From positions 682,001 to 746,000 of the forward strand of contig NZ_JAPDRH010000003.1 in NCBI RefSeq assembly GCF_040706555.1: a DNA stretch of 64,000 nt, written 5' to 3'. Shown here one piece after another: positions 25,700 through 33,983 of this stretch. Under the pieces are notes generated by a model, which searched no databases, was not told the origin of the DNA, and saw only the letters and a program-made list of their open reading frames with translations. The position numbers and the translations under genes were made by a program. Source of the stretch: Lentisalinibacter salinarum (lineage in GTDB: Bacteria > Pseudomonadota > Gammaproteobacteria > Steroidobacterales > Woeseiaceae). The stretch's first letter is position 1, and each line of letters opens with the position of its first letter.

Positions 25700-25830
25700 T
25701 CAGTGGAGGGCAAGAGGAAGGCGAGCGGAAACGGAGCCAGGGCGGCAGCGGTCGCACCGCGAACCGGCGAAACGCCGCACGGCGCGTATCCGGGGCCTCC
25801 GGGCCGGTTTCCGGATGACCAGGAACACGT

Positions 25831-26589
25831 ATGCAGAGTGACGGGACATTGACGGCAGCGACTGAAATCCGGCGCGGATTGTCCGCACCGGCCGCGCTCG
25901 CGCTCGTCCTCGTCCCGGTCCTCGTCCTGTTCGCCGGCGGCGCCACCGCGGCGGACTGGCAGCCGGTCGAGTCCATCCGCGAGACGGCAGCCCGCTACGC
26001 GGCAAGCCAGCTGGGCGCGGACGGTGACGACGTCCGCGTGGAGGCAGGCGAGCTGGACACCCGCCTGCGGATGAACCGCTGCGACGTGCCGCTGTCCGGC
26101 TTCCTGCCGAACGGGATGGGCAACGGCAACCGCCTGGTGGTGGGCGTGCGCTGCGAGGGCACGAAGCCCTGGAAGCTCTTCGTGCCGGTACGAATCGCCC
26201 GCTACGCCGACGTGCTGGTGGTCTCGCGCTCGCTGCCCCGCGGCCACGTGCTGACAACGGGAGACGTGCATACGGAGAGGCGCGACCTGTCCAGTCACCT
26301 GAAAACCTATGCGGGCAGCCTGCGCCAGTTGCCGGGACGGCGGCTGAAACGGCCCGTCCTCGCCGGCACGCCGCTTACCCACAACATGGTGGACGCCGAG
26401 CAGATCGTGCGGCGAGGCCAGAAGGTGACCCTGGTAGTGGACAACGGCGGCATGCAGATCCGCATGGCGGGACGCGCCCTGTCCGACGGTGCCCTGGACC
26501 AGCGCATCCGGGTGGAGAACGTCTCCTCGCGGCGAGTCGTCGAGGGGGTCGTAAGGTCCCCTGAAGTCGTTGAAATTAGGATGAATTGA
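25831..26589 (+). CDS. flgA: FlgA, P-ring assembly chaperone
   Basis: A 252-aa periplasmic protein with a signal peptide (LALVLVPVLVLFAGGATA, cleavage near residue 41), an N-terminal domain, an SAF-type domain (VLTTGDVHTERRDLSSHLKTYAG) and the FlgA C-terminal QKVTLVVDNGGMQIRMAGRALSDGALDQRIRVENVSSRRVVEGVV. It helps FlgI form the P ring. It is divergent from flgB and precedes flgM by about 100 bases, the arrangement seen in pseudomonads, although the chemotaxis genes often found between flgA and flgB are absent. Confidence 0.96.
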   Translation: MQSDGTLTAATEIRRGLSAPAALALVLVPVLVLFAGGATAADWQPVESIRETAARYAASQLGADGDDVRVEAGELDTRLRMNRCDVPLSGFLPNGMGNGNRLVVGVRCEGTKPWKLFVPVRIARYADVLVVSRSLPRGHVLTTGDVHTERRDLSSHLKTYAGSLRQLPGRRLKRPVLAGTPLTHNMVDAEQIVRRGQKVTLVVDNGGMQIRMAGRALSDGALDQRIRVENVSSRRVVEGVVRSPEVVEIRMN

Positions 26590-26626
26590 CCATATACGGC
26601 ATGGTAAAAAAATTGTCGCCCGACAC

Positions 26627-26653
26627 TAAAGTTTCGCGCGGAATCGCCGATAC
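26627..26653 (+). promoter_or_regulatory. Sigma-28 (FliA) promoter of flgMN
   Basis: The plus strand reads TAAAGTTT-N11-GCCGATAC, seven-eighths of the -10 box and all of the -35 box of the sigma-28 consensus with exact spacing. It lies 38 bases after the flgA stop and 38 bases before flgM. Confidence 0.93.
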
Positions 26654-26690
26654 ACGGGATAACACAGACTCATGTCTGAGGTAGCCAGTT

Positions 26691-27011
26691 ATGTCCAATA
26701 AGATTGACGGAACGAATCAGGGGCAGTCGATCGGCCCGAACGGGGTCGGTGGCAGCCGGCCGACCGCGGGGGCGGCGCAGCGCACCGGTCAGGCTAAGGA
26801 AGTGACGGTACCGGGCGGCGAGACCGTACGGCTCACCAGCGGCGCCCAGATGATGGAGCGCATGAGCTCGATGCTGGAAAGTCTCGAAATGCAGAACCAG
26901 CGCCTGGACGCCATCATGGAGTCCATCGCCAACGGCGATTACGAGATCGATGCGGAGAAGATCGCCGCGCGTCTGATGATGTTCGAGAGGAGCCTGGGCA
27001 GCGACTCATGA
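26691..27011 (+). CDS. flgM: FlgM, anti-sigma-28 factor
   Basis: A 106-aa protein, disordered and Gly-rich in its first half, with the sigma-binding C-terminal helices MMERMSSMLESLEMQNQRLDAIMESIANGDYEIDAEKIAARLMMFERSL; the IANGxYxIDxxKIAxxLxxFE pattern is the FlgM signature. It holds FliA inactive until the hook is complete and FlgM is exported. A sigma-28 promoter of its own gives the usual autoregulatory loop. It overlaps flgN by four bases (ATGA). Confidence 0.97.
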   Translation: MSNKIDGTNQGQSIGPNGVGGSRPTAGAAQRTGQAKEVTVPGGETVRLTSGAQMMERMSSMLESLEMQNQRLDAIMESIANGDYEIDAEKIAARLMMFERSLGSDS

Positions 27012-27499
27012 GCCGGGCGGACGCGACAGCCTGCGCAGGTGCACTCGAGACCGTGATCCGTGAGGCGCTCGCGATCACGCAGCGGCTGGAGTCGGCGCTC
27101 GCCGCCGAGCGCGCAGCGCTGGAGCAGCGGGACGCCGAGGGGTTGCAGAACGCCGGCGCCGGCAAGCAGAAACATCTGTCCCGGCTCGATGGTCTGGACG
27201 AAAGACGCCGTCGCCTGCTCGCCAACCATGGCTACCCACCGGATCAGGGCGGCGTCGAGGCGGTGCTCGCGGACTGCGCGCCCGCGCATCCGCTGGACGG
27301 TCTGTGGCGGCAACTCGGCGACGTCGCCGGACGCTGCCGGGACGCGAATGCGGCCAACGGGGCCATCGTCCATCTGCGCCAGCGGCAGATCGGGCGTGCG
27401 CTCGACGTGCTGCGCGGGGCGCCGGAAGGCACCGCGCCGGTCTACGGTGCCGACGGCAGCAGCGCCCGCGCCGCCGGTCGCGCATTCGGCAGCGCCTGA
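27008..27499 (+). CDS. flgN: FlgN, export chaperone for FlgK and FlgL
   Basis: A 163-aa helical protein (LETVIREALAITQRLESALAAERAALEQRDAEGLQNAGAGKQKHLSRLDGLDERRRRLL) with the later FlgN segment NAANGAIVHLRQRQIGRALDVLRG and the family's C-terminal YGADG motif. FlgN binds the C-termini of the junction proteins and delivers them to the export gate. It is translationally coupled to flgM. The 86 bases after it hold no clear terminator. Confidence 0.94.
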   Translation: MSRADATACAGALETVIREALAITQRLESALAAERAALEQRDAEGLQNAGAGKQKHLSRLDGLDERRRRLLANHGYPPDQGGVEAVLADCAPAHPLDGLWRQLGDVAGRCRDANAANGAIVHLRQRQIGRALDVLRGAPEGTAPVYGADGSSARAAGRAFGSA

Positions 27500-27585
27500 C
27501 CGGACGGAGGCTACCAGCCCTGTAGTCATCTCAATCGCGGCCGAAACCGTACAATAGGCAGCCATACCATGCCGGGGCGCCTTCC

Positions 27586-29205
27586 ATGCCGCATTACCTG
27601 CCGCGAGAACTCACTCGCACGCTCACCCTCAGTCTGATCTGCCTGTTCCCCGGCCTGCCGCCCGGGGGCGCAGCCTGCGCCGCCGCGGATCCCGCAGACA
27701 ATGCGGCAGCCGTGCTGCACTACGCGGATACGGCCGCCCTCCAGGAACGTATGGATCGGGGCGACCTCACCTCGGAACAGCTGGTACGTCTGTTCCTCGA
27801 CCGCATCGAAGCCGTGGACGACGCCGGCCCCACGCTGAACGCCATCATCGAGGTGAATCCGGACGCCATCGAGATCGCGCGGGACCTGGATCAGGAACGC
27901 GCCGTCGGCGAGAAGCGCGGACCCCTGCACGGCATACCCGTGGTCCTGAAAGCCAACATCGACACGGGCGACCGCATGGCCACCTCCGCAGGCTCGGTGG
28001 CGCTGGCACTGCATCGCGCGCCGGACGACGCCTTCCACGTCGCCGCGCTCCGGCGAGCCGGCGCCGTCATCCTGGGCAAGGCCAACCTCAGCGAATGGGC
28101 GAATTTCCGCTCTACCCGGTCGGTAAGCGGGTGGAGCAGCATCGGCGGGCAGACCCGCAATCCGCACGTGCTCGATCGCAACCCCTGCGGCTCGTCCAGC
28201 GGGTCGGCGGTGGCCGTCGCTGCCGGGCTGGCCGTGCTCGCGGTCGGCACCGAGACCGACGGCTCAATCGTCTGTCCCGCCGGCGCCAACGGCGTCGTCG
28301 GCATCAAACCCACGATCGGGCTGGTCAGCCGGGACGGCATCATCCCCATCGCACTCAGCCAGGACACGGCCGGCCCGATGGCGCGCAGCGTCCGCGACGC
28401 GGCGCTGCTGCTCGCCGCGATGGCGGCGCCGGATAATGCGGACCCCGCGGCCCAGGCGCACCCGGGGCCGCGGGACTATCTCGCCGCGCTGGGCACGGGC
28501 GCGCTCGAAGGCGCGCGCATCGGCGTCTGGCGGCAGTATTACGGCGCCGGCTCGGATCCCCGGGTGGAGGCCGTCCTCGACGCCACGATCGCCCGGCTCG
28601 ACGAACTCGGCGCCGAGATCGTGGATCCGATCGGCCTCGAGATCCCCGCAGACGTCGGCGAGGCCGAATACGAGGTGCTCCTGTACGAGTTCAGGGACGG
28701 GCTGAACCGCTACCTCGGCAACGCCGGCATGGAAGGCGACAGGGGCAGCCTGGCCGCGCTGATTCGTTACAACGAGCTGCGCGCCGACGAGACCATGCCC
28801 TGGTTCGGCCAGGAGATCTTCGAGCAGGCCGAGTCCCGGGGATCGCTGACGGACGAGGCCTACCTGAAAGCACGGGAGAACAGCGGGCCGGCGCTGCGCC
28901 GACTCATCGACGCGGTGATGAACGAACACGCCCTGGATGCGATCATCGCGCCGACGAACTCGCCGGCCTGGCCCATCGACTTCGTCGCCGGCGACAACCA
29001 CTCGATCTCCAGCTCCCGGCTTGGCGCGGTATCCGGCTATCCCGCGGTGACATTGCCGGCGGGGAGCGTCCACGGTCTGCCCGTGGGCGTGACCCTGTTC
29101 GGCCGCCCGTGGTCCGAGCCGCAGCTGATCGGCTATGCCTACGCCCTGGAGCAGGCGACCCGTGCCATCCTCCGCCCCGGACTGGTGCCGACACTGGAGC
29201 GCTAG
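27586..29205 (+). CDS. Amidase-signature family hydrolase, probably exported
   Basis: A 539-aa amidase-signature enzyme with a probable Sec signal peptide (LTLSLICLFPGLPPGGAACAA). The Ser-cisSer-Lys triad is in place: Lys122 in GIPVVLKANID, the cis-Ser in GSSSGSA (203/204), and the nucleophile Ser227 in TETDGSI. The core GKANLSEWAN, GGQTRNP and SQDTAGPMARSV is typical. It hydrolyses a carboxamide; the substrate cannot be read from sequence. The signal peptide distinguishes it from GatA and suggests a periplasmic amide or peptide-amide substrate. It is convergent with the acyltransferase on the other strand, with stop codons overlapping in a shared CTAG. Confidence 0.9.
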   Translation: MPHYLPRELTRTLTLSLICLFPGLPPGGAACAAADPADNAAAVLHYADTAALQERMDRGDLTSEQLVRLFLDRIEAVDDAGPTLNAIIEVNPDAIEIARDLDQERAVGEKRGPLHGIPVVLKANIDTGDRMATSAGSVALALHRAPDDAFHVAALRRAGAVILGKANLSEWANFRSTRSVSGWSSIGGQTRNPHVLDRNPCGSSSGSAVAVAAGLAVLAVGTETDGSIVCPAGANGVVGIKPTIGLVSRDGIIPIALSQDTAGPMARSVRDAALLLAAMAAPDNADPAAQAHPGPRDYLAALGTGALEGARIGVWRQYYGAGSDPRVEAVLDATIARLDELGAEIVDPIGLEIPADVGEAEYEVLLYEFRDGLNRYLGNAGMEGDRGSLAALIRYNELRADETMPWFGQEIFEQAESRGSLTDEAYLKARENSGPALRRLIDAVMNEHALDAIIAPTNSPAWPIDFVAGDNHSISSSRLGAVSGYPAVTLPAGSVHGLPVGVTLFGRPWSEPQLIGYAYALEQATRAILRPGLVPTLER

Positions 29206-30803
29206 TCGGCCTGCGGCTCCGACGGCGACGTCGTCGTCGCTGTCTTCTTCTTGCGCTTGCTCTTCTTCCTGGCGGCCTTCTTCGCGGCGGACTTCTTGCC
29301 GGCAGGCTTTTTCCCTGCCGTCTTCTTGCCGGCGGCCTCCGAGGACGCCTCCGCGCCGTCACCCATCACGGCTTTCGCGCGCTTGCCTGCGGTAGCGATG
29401 GTCATCGCCTTCAGCTCGTCGAAGGATTCCTGCAGGCACTCACAGTAGAACGCGGGGTCCGGCATCATCTCGCGACAGGAGATGGCGCTGACGGTGATCT
29501 TGCCGTCATAGCCGATCACCGGCTGGAACAGACCGACGCCGTGGACCACCGGCCCGAGTCCGTAATAGGCGACCATCTTCGTGCCCATGGAGTACAGCGG
29601 ATGATTGCTGATGGGCACGTTCGTGATCACCGTATTGAAGACCGGCGGCAGGCGCTCGGCCATATGCCAGCGGCCATAGGCCTTGGCCATGAGCCCGGAG
29701 GTGGTCGTGGGCAGGAACTCCGCCAGCTCCATGTTGAGCTCCGGACCCGCGGTGCGCGTGAACCGCTTGGCCTCGTCGCTCGCCGCGTGGACGGCGCGCA
29801 GCCGCTCGAGAGGGTCCTCGATGTCGCTGCCCACCGGCAGGCGCATGGCGCTGACCCGGTTGCCCTCCGCGCCGCGCTGCTGGTCCGAGCGCACGCTCAT
29901 CGGCGCCATCGCGATCAGCGATTCGTCGGGCAGCTCGTCCTTCGCCTCGAGGTACTTGCGCAGCGCGCCGCCGCAGACGCTGACGATCACGTCGTTCACC
30001 GTGGCGCCTTCCACGAAACCCTTCATACCGCGGATCTCGTCCAGCGCGAAGGTGCGCGCATCGAAGACCCGGTGCGCCGAGACATTGGCGTTGAAACGAG
30101 TGCGCGGCACCGACCGGGGCAGGCTGATGTCGCGCCGCACCAGGCCCGTGGCCAGCTTCGGCAGCGTGGGCGCGACGTGGCGCACCAGCTTGCCGATCTT
30201 CAGCGGCGTGCCCGCCATGCCCGCGGCGCTGCGGGCGAGCAGCTCCACGTCGGTGGGTTCGCGCTCCGCCGTCCAGGGCCGCGGAGGCGGCTCCGGCTGG
30301 TCGTGAGGAGTCAGGCTGTGGATCGCGGCGGCGATCTCGGCGCCGGAGATCCCGTCGATGGCCGAGTGGTGGATCTTGGTCACGAGGCCGAAGCTGCCCG
30401 GCGGGATGCCGTCGACGTTGTCCAGTCCTTCTATCACCCAGGCCTCCCACAGGGGGCGGTTCAGGTCCAGCGGACGGGCAAGCAGCCGCGCGGTCAGGAT
30501 GCAGAGCTGACGCCAGTCGCCCGGCTTCGGCAGCGCGATGTGGCGCAGGTGAAATTCCAGATCGAACTCCGGGTCCTCGATCCAGTAGGGACGGGCCAGG
30601 CCGAGCGGCACGTTCGCCAGTCGGCGCCGGAAGGTCTTCGCCTTGTGCAGGCGCTCCTCGAAGAAGCGGATGATCTGCTTGAAGGTGACGTGGCCGCCGG
30701 CCGCCGTCGACTGGTCGTAGATGCAGAGACTGCCCACGTGCATGGGCGTGGCAGCCGTTTCGAGATAGAGGAAAGAGGCGTCGAGGCCGGTCAGTTGCTG
30801 CAT
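29202..30803 (-). CDS. Wax ester synthase / diacylglycerol acyltransferase (WS/DGAT) with lysine-rich tail
   Basis: A 533-aa WS/DGAT-family enzyme. The catalytic HHxxxDG motif (HHSAIDG) is at residues 145-151; LDASFLYLETAATPMHVG opens the protein and NVPISNHPLYSMGTKM lies in the second half, both family landmarks. It would transfer acyl-CoA to a fatty alcohol or diacylglycerol to make wax esters or triacylglycerol. I start at the ATG at 30803, with AAGGAG eight bases upstream. Unusually, the last ~50 residues form a Lys/Ala-rich, histone-H1-like tail (about 14 Lys in repeats such as AGKK and AAKKAARKK), absent from typical members and predicted disordered. Confidence 0.93.
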   Translation of the reverse strand: MQQLTGLDASFLYLETAATPMHVGSLCIYDQSTAAGGHVTFKQIIRFFEERLHKAKTFRRRLANVPLGLARPYWIEDPEFDLEFHLRHIALPKPGDWRQLCILTARLLARPLDLNRPLWEAWVIEGLDNVDGIPPGSFGLVTKIHHSAIDGISGAEIAAAIHSLTPHDQPEPPPRPWTAEREPTDVELLARSAAGMAGTPLKIGKLVRHVAPTLPKLATGLVRRDISLPRSVPRTRFNANVSAHRVFDARTFALDEIRGMKGFVEGATVNDVIVSVCGGALRKYLEAKDELPDESLIAMAPMSVRSDQQRGAEGNRVSAMRLPVGSDIEDPLERLRAVHAASDEAKRFTRTAGPELNMELAEFLPTTTSGLMAKAYGRWHMAERLPPVFNTVITNVPISNHPLYSMGTKMVAYYGLGPVVHGVGLFQPVIGYDGKITVSAISCREMMPDPAFYCECLQESFDELKAMTIATAGKRAKAVMGDGAEASSEAAGKKTAGKKPAGKKSAAKKAARKKSKRKKKTATTTSPSEPQAD

Positions 30804-30909
30804 GAAAAAGTCTCCTTGCCCTGACCGGCAATATACACGATACGCCTGGCTGCGCAGGACGCCGGCGGCGAAAGGCCGCGCCGCACGCAGGCGGCGCGGC
30901 CCTCGCCGG

Positions 30910-32928
30910 TCAGAAGCGCAGGCGCGCGCCCGCGTGGAACGAGCGGCCCGGCAGCGGCGCATAGGGCGCCAGGAATGAAGTGCTCCGGCGCGCCGCCTCG
31001 TCGAGCAGATTGGTGCCGCGGACGAACACGTCGAGCCGGGTCTCCTGCAGCGTCATGGCATAGATCGCCGACAGGTCCACCATGGTGTAGCTGTCGGTCC
31101 GGAACGAGGCGATGTTGTCCTGCTCTGCATGCCAGAGAACGTCCAGTGACGTGGTCAGCGCATCATTTCGCAGCGTGAGCCCCGTGCCTACGCGCATCGG
31201 CGGTATGCGGGGCAGGTAGCGGCCATCCTCCAGTTCCGCATGGACGAAATCGCCGAGCAGCCCGAGCTCCGCTTCGAAGCCGCCGAAGCGGCCCAGCATC
31301 AGCGTGGCCTCGGCCTCGACCCCATAGAAGTCCGCGTCGGCCTGGCCGTACTCCGCCACCGGCAGGCCGTCTTCTTCCGCGCCGGTCAGGTTCTGGAAGA
31401 TGTAGTCCCCGATGCGGTTGTAGAAGACGTGGACGTCCCAGCGCAGACGCTCCCCGCCGCCGGAGAGCCCGATGTCGTAGTTCACCGAGACCTCCTTGTC
31501 GGGCGCGGCGCCGAGTACGGCAAGACCGAGTTCGAACTGGCCGGTCGCGAGATGAGGACCGTTGGCGTAGAGCTCCTCCGCTGCCGGCAGCCGTTCCGTG
31601 CGCGAGACGTTCAGCATCAGCGTGTAGTCAGGCGCAATCTCGAAGTCGACGCCGGCGGCCAGCGACAGGGAGGTATCGTCGAAATCCGCCGAAAGCTCGT
31701 TGTCGTGCTCCAGGAACTCCACGCGTCCGCCCAGGTGCGCGTGACCCCAGTCGTAGTCCCGCTCCTCCACCAGGAACACGCCGAGCGACTCGGTCTTCGT
31801 CGGCGAGATGAAAGCTTCCTCGCCCGCGGCGGAGAAATCCCGGTCGTCGAGCTGCAGGCCGAAGGCGCCCCGCCACCCGGCGATCGGCGCATGTATGGCC
31901 TCCACCCTTGCCTGCCAGGCGTCGTTCTCGAACAGGGTACCGACCTCGCCGGATGGCTCGATCTCGGCGTGCTCGTAGTCGTTGATACCCCAGGAGAATT
32001 TCACGGCCTCGAAGTACTGGCCGTTCAGCGCGTATTCCCCGCGCACGTCGAACCGCGACTGCTCCAGGTCGATGAACGGACCGCCCTCTTCCTCGCCGGC
32101 ATGCTCCTCCTCGCCATGCTCCTCTTCGTGGCTGTGCCCGGGCAGGCCGTAGGTCATGTCGGAGCCGCTCCAGGAGAAGCCGAGAAAGCCCCGCTCGCCC
32201 ACCCAGGAAGCGCCCGCGGAGTAACCGTCGGATTCGGAGTAGCTGTTCGGCAGGACCCCGGCCGCCTCGTCGGGCTCCCGGTCGTCAGGATCGGCCGTTG
32301 CGAAGCCGTCGATCTCCACGTCGTCGGTCTCCCGTGTGTAGGCATCGAGGTGCCAGGCGAAGCCGCCGGCGCCACCGTCCAGGCGCCCGACCAGGGCCCG
32401 CTCCCCGGCGGCCGTATCCGCGCGGGCCTCGACGGCGCCGGAGACTGGCGCCTCCGCGGGACGCCGCGGGATCCGGTTGTCGATCACGTTCACCACGCCG
32501 CCGGCGGCCGAATTGCCGTACAGCAGCGTCGTCGGGCCTCGGATAATCTCGATGGCCTCCGCCAGCAGCGGCTCGATGCTGACGGCGTGGTCCGCGCTGA
32601 CGTCCGCCGCATCCAGCGACGAGATACCGTCGGAAAGCATGATGACCTGGGAGCCGCCCAGGCCGCGGATGATAGGCCGGGACGATGCCGGCCCGAAGTA
32701 ACTGGAGCTCACGCCGGGCTGTGCGGCGAGGGTCTCGCCAAGGGTGGGCGCGCGGTCGGTGAGCAGTTCGTCGCCCTTGAAGACGCTGGTGGGCTGCAGC
32801 ACGTCGCCGAGGGGCGCCGCGGTAACCACGATCTCCTCGATCGCTTCGTCAGCCGCTTCCTGCGCCTGCAGGGCTCCGGCACACAATATCGCTGCGGTCA
32901 GCGCCGCAGTCAGTTGCGAAATTCGCAT
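30910..32928 (-). CDS. TonB-dependent receptor, ZnuD-like (probable zinc or other metal uptake)
   Basis: A 672-aa outer-membrane receptor. It has a signal peptide (LTAALTAAILCAGALQAQ), a TonB-box-like IEEIVVTAA, a plug domain (RPIIRGLGGSQVIMLSDGISSLDAADVSADH, with EIIRGPTTLLYGNSAAGGVVNV) and a 22-strand barrel ending in Phe (GRSFHAGARLRF). A loop near residues 265-290 is rich in His and Glu (GHSHEEEHGEEEHAGEEEGG), as in the ZnuD family where such loops bind zinc. The APLPGRSF ending also fits that family. The gene upstream encodes a small Cys-containing protein, possibly a partner. The substrate is inferred. Confidence 0.85.
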   Translation of the reverse strand: MRISQLTAALTAAILCAGALQAQEAADEAIEEIVVTAAPLGDVLQPTSVFKGDELLTDRAPTLGETLAAQPGVSSSYFGPASSRPIIRGLGGSQVIMLSDGISSLDAADVSADHAVSIEPLLAEAIEIIRGPTTLLYGNSAAGGVVNVIDNRIPRRPAEAPVSGAVEARADTAAGERALVGRLDGGAGGFAWHLDAYTRETDDVEIDGFATADPDDREPDEAAGVLPNSYSESDGYSAGASWVGERGFLGFSWSGSDMTYGLPGHSHEEEHGEEEHAGEEEGGPFIDLEQSRFDVRGEYALNGQYFEAVKFSWGINDYEHAEIEPSGEVGTLFENDAWQARVEAIHAPIAGWRGAFGLQLDDRDFSAAGEEAFISPTKTESLGVFLVEERDYDWGHAHLGGRVEFLEHDNELSADFDDTSLSLAAGVDFEIAPDYTLMLNVSRTERLPAAEELYANGPHLATGQFELGLAVLGAAPDKEVSVNYDIGLSGGGERLRWDVHVFYNRIGDYIFQNLTGAEEDGLPVAEYGQADADFYGVEAEATLMLGRFGGFEAELGLLGDFVHAELEDGRYLPRIPPMRVGTGLTLRNDALTTSLDVLWHAEQDNIASFRTDSYTMVDLSAIYAMTLQETRLDVFVRGTNLLDEAARRSTSFLAPYAPLPGRSFHAGARLRF

Positions 32929-33018
32929 GTCTCGTTCCTCTGATCGGATCAGCAGATGCCGCGCCGGCCCGTCGCTGGACGACACGGCTACGGTCGAGCA
33001 ATAGTCGGTCGACTGTGA

Positions 33019-33306
33019 TCAGAGGCGGGGAGGTGCGCGGGCGTGACCGTGCCTGGGCGGGAATTCCGGGTGTCCGGCGACCGCCGGTACGGGAACCACC
33101 GGGGACGCATGGACCGCCGGCGACCCGGCCGGCGTATCCGACAAGCCATGGGCGAGTCGATCGCCGCCGACGCAGACGTCGCACTGCTCGCCGATGCCGT
33201 GATCGGCGACCGCGGCATGACCGGCGACGGCAAACTGCCCGGCCAGGATCGCGACCAGCGCGATCGCCGTGCAGCGGGCCAGGAATCGTGCGCGGAGGCG
33301 AAGCAT
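33019..33306 (-). CDS. Small exported protein with CxxC motif, next to the ZnuD-like receptor
   Basis: A 95-aa protein with an N-terminal signal or membrane segment (CTAIALVAILAGQFAVAGHAA), a conserved-looking HGIGEQCDVCVGGDR motif (His, then CxxC), and a Pro/His-rich C-terminus. Small proteins of this kind (DUF2946-like) often precede metal-related TonB receptors, and this one lies 90 bases upstream of such a receptor on the same strand. A metal-binding accessory role is inference. A second frame covers the same bases (32988-33383), but it lacks a signal peptide and motifs. Confidence 0.6.
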   Translation of the reverse strand: MLRLRARFLARCTAIALVAILAGQFAVAGHAAVADHGIGEQCDVCVGGDRLAHGLSDTPAGSPAVHASPVVPVPAVAGHPEFPPRHGHARAPPRL

Positions 33307-33389
33307 CCGGATAGTCTAACGATTTTCCGGGCCGCGTGAAGCTCACAGGAGACTAGCCACTGCGGCATTGCCGGCCGCCACAACGCAGC

Positions 33390-33419
33390 GGGGCTCCCGA
33401 CCCGCAGACCGGGAGCCCC
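33390..33419 (-). terminator. Strong hairpin after the gene at 33432-33887
   Basis: A perfect 10-bp stem GGGGCTCCCG / CGGGAGCCCC with a 10-base loop, 12 bases after the stop codon. No T-run follows on the minus strand, so termination may be inefficient or the hairpin may mainly protect the 3' end. Confidence 0.6.
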
Positions 33420-33431
33420 GTGCGCCGGAGA

Positions 33432-33887
33432 TTAGTTCCGGAAATTCAGTTCCTGCAGCAGCGAAGTGCTCATGACCTCGCGGTACTCGGCGCGATTACC
33501 GCTCTCCCCCTGCATCTGTTCGATACTCTTCTTGCGCCAGGCCATGTATTCCTTCTGGCGCTGCTCGCCCTCGGCGCCCGTCGGTACGTCCTCCATGACG
33601 CGGATGAGATAGATCGTCGGCTCGCCGCTGCGCTCGTACACGTTGGCAAGGATCATATAGTCCTTGATCCAGCCCTTGGACTTGGAGAATTCCAGATTCT
33701 CCCGCCACTCGCTCGCGAGCCACTTGGCATACTTGTAGCCGCCGCCGTCCTTGATGTCGATGCCCGTCACTTCCCAGTAGTCGCCCGAGGTGAACGGCCA
33801 CTCTTCGGCGGCCCAGGCACCGGTGGCCATGGTCATGGACGCGGCGCAGAGTGCCGCAACGCCGAGTGCTTTTCTTATCGTTCTCAT
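33432..33887 (-). CDS. Exported protein of unknown function
   Basis: A 151-aa protein with a clear signal peptide (KALGVAALCAASMTMATGAWA, cleavage AWA-AEE near residue 24). The mature part is rich in aromatic and charged residues (WPFTSGDYWEVTGIDIKDGGGYKYAKWLASEWRENLEFSKSKGWIKDYMILANVYERSGEPTIYLIRVME). It has no cysteine in the mature part and no motif I recognise. The start at 33887 has GGGAGAG upstream; the frame extends 22 codons further without family-like sequence. It is followed by a strong hairpin and stands alone downstream of the CoxL-like gene. Periplasmic location is likely; the function is unknown. Confidence 0.85.
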   Translation of the reverse strand: MRTIRKALGVAALCAASMTMATGAWAAEEWPFTSGDYWEVTGIDIKDGGGYKYAKWLASEWRENLEFSKSKGWIKDYMILANVYERSGEPTIYLIRVMEDVPTGAEGEQRQKEYMAWRKKSIEQMQGESGNRAEYREVMSTSLLQELNFRN

Positions 33888-33983
33888 CGCTTCTCTCCCT
33901 TGGAGCGGGCAGGGATCGCCCGCTTTCCAAGTGGAAAATACCACAGGCCGCATCGCAAAGGTCGCCGCATCACCTCAGGCTTA

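Noticed and set aside
32988..33383. 131-codon minus-strand frame overlapping the small CxxC protein
   Set aside because: It has no signal peptide or motif and a Ser/Arg/Pro-rich shadow composition; the 95-aa frame has a signal peptide and a CxxC motif.
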